This document shows positions 35,661 through 46,815 of a stretch of DNA of 64,000 nt, one piece after another. Source of the stretch: Channa striata (Eukaryota > Chordata > Actinopteri > Anabantiformes > Channidae). The stretch is from assembly GCA_033026295.1 (NCBI GenBank), contig CM065176.1, forward strand, positions 1,872,501-1,936,500. The letters are read 5' to 3'. The notes beneath the pieces are model-generated. The model had not been told where the DNA came from and did no database searches. It saw only the letters and a program-made list of their open reading frames with translations. Both the position numbers and the translations under genes were made by a program. Numbering within the stretch: the stretch's first letter is position 1; each line of letters begins with the position of its first letter.

Positions 35661-36247
35661 TTAAACTTATGCTTTAGATTATAACCAGCAACCAGGCCTG
35701 TATTTCAGTCCTATTTACATGGTCATTTTTGTAATAATTGTGTAAGTTTGCAAACGAGAGAGTAGCAATCTGGGAACTTGAAAATGAATCCTACTGTACT
35801 TGTAGATGACGTGGCCTTTGTGTGAAACCTGGAAGAAAGGAAGCATCTTGCATTTGTACTGACACTGTAATCAGAGCGGGATGGATGCGCTTCAGCTGCA
35901 TTCACACAGACTTTTTGTCGGATGTGACTGCGTTTTTTTGTACTTTAGTATGTATCGCTGTGAAATTGTAAAGTAACATTTTATATCCCTGATTCACTGA
36001 TCCTACCCAAAGCTGCCCTTTGTTCACTCACAGTTATCTTATCTCTTTTGACCATCGCTGGTCTCTCTTTTCTCACACCCAAAGCAGGGAGGAGAGTCCA
36101 ACTTCATGTGCTGTGTTTACACACAGTCATGCACAAACCCAACAAAGTTAAAGTCTACTTCTTATGGCTGACTAATTTTCTGTTCACGTAGAGAAGTGAG
36201 TTTAGATTAGACTTTAGATTAAAAACAATGACTCTGTAGTAAGATCA
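35661..36247. other. Intergenic DNA, nothing recognised
   Basis: No coding signal or repeat identified between the probable 3' UTR end and the next L2 tail. Confidence 0.4.
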
Positions 36248-36481
36248 GTTGAATTCAGATCAGTTGAACTTTATTTACATGTCGCCAATTCACAACAGCA
36301 TCATCTCAAGACTATGCAGACATTTAGAGAAAACCCAACAAATCCCTCCTGAGCAGCTATAGGCAATAGTGAAGAGGAAAATTTCGCTTTAACGGAAGAA
36401 ACCTCCAGCAGAACCAGGCTCAGCGTGGGTGGTCATCTGCCTTGACCAGTTGTGGGCGAGTGGAAAGTGGGGAGAGAAAAA
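36248..36481 (-). mobile_element. Short L2 3'-tail fragment
   Basis: CAGTTGAACTTTATTTACAT, CAGACATTTAGAGAAAACCC and AGAAACCTCCAGCAGAACCA match the L2 3' UTR, antisense, more diverged than the other copies. Confidence 0.75.
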
Positions 36482-36754
36482 GAGGAATTCCTTCATTGTG
36501 TTAAAGAACTGTTGAAAATAATATGACTGTCTATAAACATCGTCAACGTCAGCAGTGGTTGACGGCCCCAATACACCAGTGTCAGTAGCTTGTGGCTCGA
36601 AGTGAAATGGAAGATGCTACTTGACAGAAGTAAAGCTGTTGGAGGAGTTTGATAGTTTGCTTTTATATGACATAGTATGTTTGTTCTGCAGCAGTCATGT
36701 TGACTTAAGGTCATTGAGCTGACCCAGAGCTACATTAGAAATGTACATGTACAT

Positions 36755-36815
36755 GTTGTCATTTGTCAGACGCTTTTATCCGAAGCGTCTTACAAGTGAA
36801 GTACAAGGCAGCAAA
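36755..36815. repeat. Teleost repeat-tail motif
   Basis: TCAGACGCTTTTATCCGAAG followed by CGTCTTACAAGTGAAGTA matches the tail motif at 13265-13300. This motif ends several fish LINE/SINE families. The parent element is not recognisable here. Confidence 0.5.
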
Positions 36816-38037
36816 AATCTACGTCACAGAGAAAACATCAAAGTGCTGTCAGAAGTGTTACTGTTTCATGAGATGCGAGTACGAGAAAGACGGTTGTTTT
36901 TTTAGCATAATCTTTTAGCCAAGGCAGATACCAGATTGGCCCAGTCTGCCACACAAGTTAAGGATCCTTCAATGATGGTGCTGATAACGTCTCATAGTCA
37001 GTGCATTTACATGGACTTACAGTTGGCTTTCTCTGAAAAGCTGATTTCTTAAGTGGGAAAGCTGTTTTTACGAAATCAGGAAGTGAATTAGGGAAATCTT
37101 TTTGCTCAATAGTCAGTCAAAATCTGTGCGTCTAGATTCCAAAAAATAATAATAATAATAAAAACAGCATATTAGGTAAATTTGTTTTGTTGTGTTTTAA
37201 TCACTACTGGTTGCACCTAACATTGTGAAGGACAGCTATTGAGCTACCAGGCCGCACAACACTTCACTGTTGTCATGACAACTGCCGTGTACACCAGATG
37301 CCAGTGCTAGCTTAGCCCTGTGTCAGCTGTATGCCACAATCACAGAACAGGTTTCCTCAGACTGTTCACATTATTGAAGGCAACTTTAACCATGCTAATG
37401 TAAAGGTAATGTTCACAAAATCAGCATGTTAAGTGCTGACCATGTCCCTGCTCTTGACTGCAACATATACGCCAACATATACGGAAGTTTTTATTCACAA
37501 TTTACTTTAAAAGAAATGCCTTGAAATGTGGGAGGAAAATAGACAGACAGTAATAAATCTACTGGAACATACTGAAGGTGGCGGTGGTGGTGGTGATAAA
37601 GTGATGGGTGGGTATGACTGAAACGGAAGTGATCAGTCATTGTCATCCAGGGACCGATGATGATGTTGAGGGACGTCATAAATATATTAACACAGTAACA
37701 TCACACAATCTTCAAAAAAGCTTTCAACAGCTGTTTTTAGGTGTTCTATGGTTACTTATCTGTGTAGGTCTTTGTTTGAATATCCTGTTAGTGGTTTTTG
37801 GCAGTAAATCAGTTAGTTATTTAATCTTTGTTGCCTTATCACGAGGCTGCAGACATTTTCAGCCTCTAGCCTTTAGTGTGAGTAACACTACCTTAATCTG
37901 CCAGGTCAGTGAATGTAGCTGATGAACCTAACTTGTAACCAGTGCTGCAACTCCCTGGTGGTCATTTAGATAAGGTCTTACTCATTATTGTCCCAAGAAA
38001 ATTACATTTCCCCCAAGGCTGACACTGTTTTCATTAT
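36816..38037. other. Intergenic DNA with small simple repeats
   Basis: Contains an (AAT)n stretch at about 37145-37162 and a GGTGGCGGTGGTGGTGGTGA patch at about 37578-37597. The 104-codon frame 37608-37922 shows hydrophobic residues but no family signature; I do not call it a gene. Confidence 0.4.
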
Positions 38038-38039
38038 AG

Positions 38040-38300
38040 TGAAATATTTGTGTAAAAACCCTTTATTTTCAGCCAATTCCAGACTGCCTCACCTTGGCCA
38101 AGTATCTCTCGTCACTCCAATCAAAAGGAGTGACGAGTGCTATGCAGCTGGCCAAGACTCACGGGGAGCAACTAAGTGGGGTTCAGTGTCTTGCTCAAGG
38201 ACACCTTGACATGTGACCAGAGGAGTCGGAGATCGAACGAACAAACAGCTGTGGAATTGGTAGACAACTGCTCTACCAACTGCGCCAAAGTTGCCCTTTC
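38040..38300 (-). repeat. tRNA-derived SINE
   Basis: Read on the minus strand from 38297: GGCAACTTTGGCGCAGTTGG and then TAGAGCAG give an A box, followed by GTTCGATCTCC as a B box (plus-strand 38229-38239). The body reads GTGTCCTTGAGCAAGACACT and then GAACCCC, a stretch typical of teleost tRNA SINEs. Pol III promoter elements are visible but an active copy cannot be inferred. Confidence 0.75.
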
Positions 38301-38334
38301 AGAAAAGAGCAGAAGATTTGTAATATTCATATTA

Positions 38335-38700
38335 TGACACACAGCGGTAGAGTGGTTAGTGCTGTTGTGTCACAGCTAGAAAATGGACCGAGCCTCATGC
38401 CCAATGACAGCTGAGATAATCCCCAGCCCCAAAATATGGAGCGTTTGCCAATCCAGCAGGTGACTTTAACACCACTGTAACATTTCCTGAAACAAATGTA
38501 CCCCTGCCTACTCGCAATCCCCAGCCCCCACCAACCAGGTACGTCCCTGAGCAAGACACGCAGTGCCAGCTCCCCGGGCGCCAGCCTTGGCAGCCCACCA
38601 CCCCCCCAAGAGTGATGGGTCAAAAATGCAGAAGTAAATGTCACTGTAACATATATGTGCAAATGTATATGTGACTGAAGTGACGAATAAAGGTTGTTCT
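38335..38700 (+). repeat. Composite SINE-like repeat
   Basis: A head resembling a tRNA A box (AGCGGTAGAGTGGTTAGTGC) at about 38342-38361 is followed by unrelated sequence. A body and tail shared with the next copy then follow: CCCTGAGCAAGACACGCAGT, CAGCTCCCCGGGCGCCAGCC, and a tail ATGTGCAAATGTATATGTGA ending GACGAATAAAGGTTG. The tail contains a short local duplication (GTGACTGAAGTGAC). Confidence 0.6.
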
Positions 38701-38728
38701 TCTTCTAAGAAGTTATTTTTTCAACACA

Positions 38729-38985
38729 GCATTAGGCTCAATGGTTAGAGATGCTGAAAGGCAAAATGGATGATGCAGGATCAAATCCTGGTGTAGGACC
38801 CCAGCTTACCTGCAATCCCCAGTTTAGTCACCAGGTGTGTCCTTAAGCAAGACAACCAGCGCCAGCTCCCTGGGTGCCAGCTGTGGCAGCCCACTGCTCC
38901 CTCCAGAGGGATGGGTTAAATGCAGATGTCAAATTTCACTGTAACTTGTATGTGCAAATGTATATGTGACGAATAAAGGTTGGTT
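38729..38985 (+). repeat. tRNA-derived SINE with GACGAATAAAGGTTG tail
   Basis: CTCAATGGTTAGAGATGC (A-box-like) and GGATCAAATCC (B box) lie about 40 bp apart. The body GTCCTTAAGCAAGACAACCA then GCGCCAGCTCCC and the end ATGTGCAAATGTATATGTGA then CGAATAAAGGTTG match the preceding copy. About 257 bp. Confidence 0.7.
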
Positions 38986-40980
38986 GTTTGTTTTAAGTCA
39001 AGGTCACGAGTTGCAAGTACAGCTGGAAAACTGTATCTTCGATCGCTTTATTGCCATTTTAATGCCTAAGCCAATAAATAATAATATCATAACATTTAAA
39101 CAACCTTTTATTAAAATGACACACACACCAATGGTAATCTTGCAGGCACGTATGCGTTTACTGTTGAAAAGATTCAGTAAAGGCTGCTTGGTCAGACCAA
39201 GAACCAGGTAGGTTGCTTCGTTTATATATAAATATATATTATTAGAAAATCACAATTATGTTTATAAACTGTCTGACTATAAAATTAATTGCATATACAC
39301 AGTATGTTAGACTGTGTATTCCTGACTTGCTAATATATATTTTTGTAGTGTGTGTGGGCTCTGTGTATGTGTGTGTGTGGGGGGGTGCTTGATGTGGGAG
39401 GTGGAGTGTTCATTCCAATTTCTTTATCAGTCAAATGAGCAAGATGAAATTGCTGCAGCCTAATCATTAAGCCCTATAATTACAAGGCTGGGTCCCAGTG
39501 TTTTTACGACAGCAGCCCCGCTCAAGCTTTATCAGGGAAAGCGAATGGCTCAGGGGAGGTAAAAAGGGCCGGCTTATTTTTTGATGGAATTGACTTTTAA
39601 TTTGAAAGTGTCTTTCTTTGTCTCTTTCTCTTTTTTTGCCTTTTTCTGACTTCACGTCTGATGTGCTTTGTGTCCATCTTCTCTCTGTGGGTTTGTCTGT
39701 CCGTACATTTCTGTTATCTTCACTTATCTTACTGGAACACCTGTTTATCAGTGTTAACATTTCTCAAAAATCCCTTTTTTAAAATATTGTTTCCTTTAGG
39801 TTAACTCCATCTGTTTTTGACGATGTTAGATTTATCTTAATTTAACTTATAAAACTCATTGAGCTGTATTTGCCAGATAATACTAGAGCCTATAAGTCAG
39901 GCAGCTTGCCAACCATGACTCTCTGAGATCCATGTGGCATTAGTGTCACATAAAGGCCAACAGAACAGTAGATTCTCCCATCAACACCGAACATGACAGG
40001 AGGCAGCAAATGCTTTTCATGAAGACACATAATCTGGTATGGATCAGGGTGCATATTTACTGTATGTTTGTATGTTTACTTCTAGTGTTAAGCTCTTTCA
40101 ACTGATAGATTTGATTTCTACTCCAGCCTGAAGTTGCGTTAAAACAGTTCATAATGTTTAAACCCCGGTCCTATAAAAGAAAATGTGATTTAAAGGCTGT
40201 GGCACTGTTTATGTGATCCCATAGATCTAAGTAACATCGTGAAATAACAGCTGCAGGTAAGTGGACCATCATTTGTAGGAGCCTTGTGTGGAATAAGCAA
40301 ATGCATTAGGCTAAATAAAGTTTTCCTCTCATCACATTCAAGTGTGTTTGGAAAACAAATGACAAAGCAAAAGGTTTTTTGCAGCATATTTGTGTTTGCG
40401 TCATTCTCCCTTCTTAAGAGCAAATGAGGTACAGCAGCCGTGTGCCTATATATGGGTGTGTTTGGTGATGCATACTTTTTCAGATGCAAAATTCAGCGCA
40501 CGTTATTGTCAGTGTCCTCATTTGACAATGACGTATCATTTTTTTGCAGTAAGTAAGCAGTAAGTTTACTGAAAGTACATGTCTGACCCAGGTCATGTAT
40601 GTTTTGCATTGCCTCAAAAAGTTCCTGTGTGTTTGAAGCGGGTAGTAAGTACTGGCCTTGCAATATTAAAATAAAACAGAGGTTTTAAAGAAAAAGATGA
40701 AACAGATTTGTCTGAAATCATCAGAGAAATCCGTTGCACCTTCCACTGTGGCTGTCTCATGTAATATCAACAAAAAAGTGGGAAATTGCCCAAAATTGCC
40801 CGGTTGCATCTCAACCCCCAGCCCTGATTCGAAAAATGACCTGCCTGAATAACAAACTTGCTGTTTTCTGTCTAATCAAGACTATTTTAATTTTATGCAC
40901 GCAGTCTTGGGACAATGGAAGCTGATAGAATTTCTTCTATACGTCGTATTCATTTGAATTAGCCTCTAAAAACACATTCC
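38986..40980. other. Intergenic DNA, nothing recognised
   Basis: Contains a short GT-rich run near 39350-39384. No gene or repeat that I can support; open frames are short and lack family features. Confidence 0.4.
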
Positions 40981-41212
40981 ACACTCTAAAAAATGTCTGT
41001 AGAAATTATGGTAAAAAAACGTTAGATAGCAACAGCAAAAGACCTTTAACTTCAAAATAGTATATCACCGTATTAAATAGACTGAATTATGGTTAATTGA
41101 GACACAATATATCATTGAAATTTGTATTGTCATAATATGTAGAAAACACATAATTTTAAAGTGAAAATATTAATTATTCAGCAAAAACATAATTTCATTT
41201 CTACAGAAACAA
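40981..41212. repeat. Possible small inverted-repeat element
   Basis: TCTGTAGAAATTATG at 40996-41010 is answered by CATAATTTCATTTCTACAGA at 41188-41207 on the other strand. The left edge ACACTCTAAAAAATG resembles a frequent fish MITE end (CACTGTAAAAAA), also hinted at 47505. No target duplication was recognised. Confidence 0.35.
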
Positions 41213-43095
41213 GATGTTTCTCAAGTTTATATGCTTACTTATGCTGTAATTTCATATGATGTCCTGATGAATATTGGCGTTACGCACTAAGAACTAGCCA
41301 CCCGTCCATTCATTATCCGTAACAGTTTGTTCAGGGTCACAGGTGGCTGTGACCACTAATATCAAAATACGAAAGATCTAATTGCTGACTTGAAGGTGCA
41401 TATCGTGGAAAGACGTGCTGTGAGCGGTCAAGCGAGAGGATGCACACACATTTTCAAGGTCAAGTCTTCATTCACTGCCTACATGTCACAGAAACAGAGA
41501 TTTTGTAGACAGCAGTATCAGTGACAGAGAACCGACTGTCCTTCTCAGTCCTAATCTGTTCCAACTGAGTTCCATGATGTTGACAAGAGCATGAGACAGG
41601 CACAGAGGAAGGTGCAATTGATTTGTCAGATGATTTCACTCATCTTTTTCTTAGAAATGTCTTTTTGTTTCATTGGAGATTGCAAGGCCACTGCTTACAT
41701 TTACTTTCAGTAAAATTACTGCTAAAAATGACACTTCATTGCCAAATGTTTGTGAGTCTGTCACATGACATGATTTGTTCTCTGCATGCTCAGTCTCTCA
41801 AACAAAATGTTCAACAATGTTGAGCCAAAATGAAAACAGGGCAGATGGGTTTGCCTATTATCTACCCACGAGAGAGAGTTTGAAATGTTTGTTAGATTCT
41901 GATCTGTGCAAGAATTGGGGGATCAGGAGAGCACAGAGTCTCATTCGGTGATGAGATTCAAATCCAACTATTTTTTCATCAAAATGCATCATGTGTCAAG
42001 CTTGTTCTGGATGCCTTTGAGGTTATTGCAAAGACAAGACAAATTTTTAGCTGTTTAAGCATGTGTGACCACAGACCACATGTCACTTGTTTATTGTGCG
42101 GAGAGGACTTCAAAGATTTTGGGCAAAGGTGTTCACTGAATAACTAGCACACATGAAGAAATTGGAGGAGAATGGGAATGTACTTTCAAAGGCCATACCA
42201 AACTGGAATTTTCTAAGGCTGCTGCCTCTCTTAATCGGTGACAGAGTGAACCATGTGTCGCCATTGATTTTGCAGCTGACATTTGCAAAACACTGTGGAC
42301 TCGATATGTGCTCAGAAACTTTCTGTGTCTCAGGTTGCCTATCTTGATGTTCCTATTCAACAATATTTAGAGTCAAGAAGAGCTCCATTCTCAGAAAGTA
42401 ACCTGAAAATCAAAGCATCATTATTTGGCCCATGATGCAACTGTGACAATGTGCATGGAAAGTAAGCACAATGTTATTTCATGAGATGTGCAAGAAATCT
42501 GAAGAATTTTAAAAGAATGTTTGTCTCACTCTTTCTGAAAGACCTCAGATGTTGCAGGATTATCCTTCATCTGGATGTATGGGTCAAGCTGTCATGTAAG
42601 GTAAAGATGGTTCTCCATTTCACTCAGTAAAAAAGGTTAAAAACTGCTTGTTACATGCCAAGGAGACGGGGGGAAGACTGTACCTTTGCCTGTGGCTTTT
42701 GTTTGTGCTCTCTGCCTCAGAATTCCACATGATTGGCTTGTTTGTATTGATGGGAGCCAATCACAATCTGGAACTTATCCTTTCTGCTTTTTCTGGCTGC
42801 CCGGTGAAGAGAACAGACCTGTATTGTAGCCCACATTTCTTTATAGCGGCAGGTTTTCTTGGTTTTGCTGCCAGCTAAGACACGTGCTTTTGTCCTGGCA
42901 CTAGTCACTAGTGACTAATTTTGCGTTGAGAAACAGGATCTAGGTATCTGATACACACTAGGCAATGCAGCCGTTGCCCACTTGTGAATTTTGAATCTGT
43001 CATTATTGGAGCAGTGAGGCCTTTTACTTTACTTTTGTTAATTTCTTTTATTTGGCACAGCTGTCCAGCCCTCTTACCCTGTCCTGTGTTTTAGT
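41213..43095. other. Intergenic DNA, unexplained
   Basis: An open but ATG-less plus frame of about 80 codons ends near 42146 and includes a Cys/His-rich stretch (SCLSMCDHRPHVTCLLCGED). I cannot assign it. Nothing else here is recognised. Confidence 0.3.
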
Positions 43096-43982
43096 TTTGG
43101 GTGAGTGGAAAGTGGAGAGAGAAAAGAACAGAGCAACAAAAGCAACAACAAAACATGGGGCAGGTTAGTGGGACCAGTAGCTGCACACTGGAGGACACAC
43201 AGCGCCAAATCCGGGGACACCTGAAGACAGGGACAGAGAGAGGGAGACAGAGAGGGAGAAAGACGACTACGGGACAAAGAAGATACAGAGTTAATGTCAG
43301 ACAGTGGTGACATATAAATGTGGGGTGAGAGGAGAGAATGAAGAGAAGAAGAAAGTGGCTCAGTGCAGAGTCCCCCAGCAGTCTAAGCCTATAGCAGCAT
43401 GACTATAACCAACTATAAGCTTCTTTAAAGAGGAAGGTTTTGAGCCTAGTCTTAAAAGTAGAGAGGGTGTCTGCTTCCCACATCTGGACTGGGAGCTGGT
43501 TCCACAGGAGAGGAGCTTGATAGCTAAAGGCTCTGCCTCCCATTCTACTTTTGGACATTCTGGGAACCATAAGTAGGCCTGCATTTCGGGACCGAAGTGG
43601 TCTAGTAGGATTATATGGTACTTGGAGATATTTAAGATATGATAAAGCTTGACCGTTTAGAGCTTTATAGGTATGAAGAAGAATTTTAAATTCTAATCTA
43701 CATTTAATGGGAAGCCAATGGAGAGAAGCTAATGAAGGTGAAATATGATCTCTCTTACCAATACCAGTCAGCAATCATGCTGCAGCATTTTGGATTAATT
43801 GAAGGTTTTTTAGGGAGTTACTGGGGCCGCCTGAAAGTAGAGAATTACAGTAGTCCAATCTAGAAGTAACTAATGCATGGACCACTTTTTAAGCATCGCT
43901 TTGAGACAGGATGCTCCTAATTTTGGCACTGTTCTGCAGATGGAAGAAGGCTGTTCTAAAGATTTGTTTTATGTGTGAGGTA
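43096..43982 (-). mobile_element. L2 LINE fragment (RT C-terminus and 3' UTR), left arm of an inverted pair
   Basis: The minus frame 43403-43774 reads [24 protein letters not shown] L2 C-terminal sequence and ends in FKEAYSWL. The 3' UTR follows to 43096, without the AT tail. The fragment abuts a plus-strand L2 fragment at 43998, separated by about 15 bp. Confidence 0.85.
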
Positions 43983-43990
43983 CTATATGT

Positions 43991-44885
43991 GTGAGAACTA
44001 TACTAGTTCTGCTAGACCTTAGTGCTGCATTTGACACCATTGATCACAGAATATTATTACAGAGACTAGGACATGTAGTTGGAATGAAAGGAACTGCACT
44101 AAATTGGTTTAAATCTTATCTTTCAGATAGATTCCAATTTGTTCATGTTAATGATGAATCTTCAACAAACACAAAAGTTAGTTATGGAATTCCACAAGGC
44201 TCTGTGTTAGGACCAATACTCTTTACTCTATATATGTCTCCCCTTGGCAACATTATTAGAAAACACTCTGTAAATTTTCATTGCTACGCTGATGACACGC
44301 AGTTATATCTATCTATGAAACCTGATGAAACAAATCAATTAATCAAACTACAAACATGTCTAAAAGACATAAGGGACTGGATGACGTATAATTTCCTTCT
44401 TCTAAACTCAGATAAAACTGAAGTTATTTTATTTGGGCCTAAAAGTCAAAGAAACATGTTTTCTAACCATAATGTTACTTTAGATGACACGAGTCGCCCC
44501 CAGTAGTACTGCAAGGAATTTCGGAGTCATTTTTGACCAGGATTTGTCATTTAGCTCACACATAAAACAAATCTCTAGAACAGCCTTCTTCCACCTACGG
44601 AACATTGCCAAAATTAGGAGCATCCTCTCTCAAAGTGATGCTGAAAAACTGGTTCCTGCATTTGTTCCTTCTAGATTGGACTTCTGTAATTCTCTACTTT
44701 CAGGCTGCCCCAGTAACTCTCTAAAAAGCCTCCAATTAATCCAAAATTCTGCAGCAAGATTACTGACTGGGATTGGTAAGAGAGATCATATTTCACCTTC
44801 ATTAGCTTCTCTCCATTGGCTTCCAATTAAATGCAGAATAGAATATAAAACCCTTCTTCTTACCTATAAAGCTCTAAACGGTTAA
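43991..44885 (+). pseudogene. L2 reverse transcriptase remnant, two frames
   Basis: The first frame holds the complete palm motifs A, B and YADD. The second holds [19 protein letters not shown] and [20 protein letters not shown]. One frameshift at about 44490 and a stop at 44883-44885 separate it from an intact RT. Without endonuclease it cannot mobilise itself. Confidence 0.8.
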
Positions 44886-45487
44886 GCTCCATCATACCTA
44901 AAAGATCTCCTAGTACCATATCATCCTACTAGACCACTTCGGTCCCAAAATGCAGGCCTACTTGTGGTTCCCAGAATGTCCAAAAGTAGAATGGGAGGCA
45001 GAGCTTTTAGCTATCAAGCTCCTCTCCTGTGGAACCAGCTCCCAGTCCAGATTCGGGAAGCAAACACCCTCTCTACTTTTAAGACTAGGCTCAAAACCTT
45101 ATAGTTAGTTCTAGTCCGGCTGCTATAGGCTCAGACTGCTGGGGGACCAACCCCTGATGCACTGAGACAATTTCCTCCTCTCAGCCAACATTTATATGTC
45201 ACCACTGTAGGACATTAACTCTGTGTCTTCTTTCTCTTGTAGTTGTCCTTCTCCCTCTATGTCTCCCTCTCTCTGTCACACCCTCCGCTGTGTGTCCTCC
45301 AGTGTGCAGCTACTGGTCCTACCAACCTGCCAAATGTTTTGTTGTTGCTTTCGTTGCTCTGTTCTTTTCTCTCCCTTAACTTCCACTCACCCCAACCGGT
45401 CAAGGCAAATGGCCGCCCACCCTGCGCCTGGTTTTGCTGGAGGTTTCTTCAGTTAAAGGGAGTTTTTCCTCTCCACTGTTGCGTATA
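43998..45487 (+). mobile_element. L2 LINE fragment (RT and 3' UTR), right arm of an inverted pair
   Basis: It starts inside RT motif A ([16 protein letters not shown]), covers [11 protein letters not shown] and [13 protein letters not shown], then the C-terminus and 3' UTR to GGGAGTTTTTCCTCTCCACT. It is 5'-truncated, with no AT-rich tail. RT frames are 43991-44506 and 44484-44885, joined by a frameshift near 44495; a stop then ends the frame at LNG. Confidence 0.87.
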
Positions 45488-45616
45488 GTATAGCTAAGGT
45501 GGTGTCTTCCTGCTTCTGACTGATCACACCTGATTTAGGGATAGTTCGAAACAAGTAGAGTGGGCTGGTTTAATTGTAAAAGAGGACTAGTGTGATGAAA
45601 TTTAGTTCTGGATCTG

Positions 45617-45641
45617 ACCTAAACACACACACACACACACG
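45617..45641. repeat. (CA)n microsatellite
   Basis: ACACACACACACACACACAC lies between the L2 fragment and the pogo-like element. Confidence 0.85.
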
Positions 45642-45680
45642 TGACAAAGCTGAGTAAATAAAATAATAAAAAAATTAGTA

Positions 45681-46668
45681 CCGTATTTTCCGGACCATAA
45701 GCCGCTACTTTTTTCCGACGTTTTGAACCATGCGGCTTTTACAGAGATGCGGCTTTTCTATGAATTTTTCTGCAGCCCTCAGATGGGCGCTGTAGATGGA
45801 AGTCAGTGCAAACAAAAAAGCGCCAGTTTTTATTCTTAGCGCATGCAACCCAAGACGCTCAACAGCAAAATATGGTAATATTTTTACACCCTCACCCCCT
45901 CATAATGGAAAACACGCGAAGAAATTCCTATGATGCAGCTTTTAATTTGAAGCCATCGATCTGGCTATCCGTGAAGGAAATCAAGTGTGACAGTGGTTTC
46001 AATGCTCAGGAGGAAGATGAATAGCGATTTGTGGTTTCAGTGCACGGGAGAATGAAGCGACTTTAATAGTTGTGCAGTTGCGCTTTAACAGTGCGCAGGA
46101 AGAAAAAGTGACAGTGGTTTGGTGTTCAGTGGTTTCAGTTCACAGGAGGAAGAAAAATAAAGCAACTTGGTTTTAATGCACAGGAGGAAGATTAATAAAA
46201 CCATGACTTTTCTGTTTTGTGTGATCCGCACTTTTACTGCCGTGTTACAGGCACCATTCAGGTTCAGGTGTATGAATAAACACTTATGGTACAAAGTCTT
46301 TTGTTGAGCGCAGCAACTCCTGCGTAATTCGTGAAGAGTAAGAGACGTCTTCTCCTTTGGCTATGGAACAAGCCATTTATTTATAACAAGGACGTTTTTG
46401 TCGGCTCTGTACATTCGACATGTGTTATACCAGCCACACATACACGTAAACGCACTCTTTACCGTAATGTCGGTAAAACAGCGCACAGAACATCCTCATG
46501 CCTACTGTGAACAATGAGTAGGAGCGCATACAACAGATATTATTTCTCAGCCTGGATATTGGCGGCTTATAGTCCGATGCGGTTTATATGTGACAAAATA
46601 TATATTTCTTTTAAATTTTAGCGGGTGTGGCTTAAATTTAGGTGCGCTCTATAGTCCAGAATTTACGG
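45681..46668. mobile_element. Second pogo-like non-autonomous transposon, 988 bp
   Basis: Ends are CCGTATTTTCCGGACCATAA and, reverse complemented, CCGTAAATTCTGGACTATA, with TA at 45679-45680 and 46669-46670. It matches the 21687-22675 element along its whole length in the opposite orientation, with scattered substitutions. The plus frame 45806-46024 is the same transposase-like remnant. Confidence 0.85.
45806..46024 (+). pseudogene. Pogo/Tigger-like transposase N-terminal remnant
   Basis: 72 codons, differing from the 22331-22549 frame at only a few residues (for example QQQNM/QQQNT, KCDSGF/ECDSGF). [20 protein letters not shown] again shows the family-like start. No catalytic domain is present. 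Confidence 0.5.
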
Positions 46669-46734
46669 TATATTTACAAAATACCTGTTGTTGTTGTTAT
46701 TATAATAGTATTTATGATTAAATGTTATGCATTT

Positions 46735-46815
46735 TGCACAGTCGTTGGTTCAATCCCCGGCTCCCCTGGTCACTTGTCAAAGTGTCCCTGAGCAAGAAAC
46801 CAAACCCCCACCCAC
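46735..46815 (+). repeat. tRNA-SINE fragment
   Basis: GTTGGTTCAATCCCCGGC carries a B box, followed by AAGTGTCCCTGAGCAAGAAA, as in the SINE bodies at 38.0-39.0 kb. The A-box half is missing. Confidence 0.6.

Noticed and set aside
37608..37922. 104-codon plus-strand ORF with a hydrophobic stretch
   Set aside because: No conserved family sequence and no neighbouring exon; the hydrophobic run alone is not enough.
38222..38300. Minus-strand tRNA gene
   Set aside because: A and B boxes are present, but the sequence continues into a standard SINE body and lacks a proper acceptor stem.
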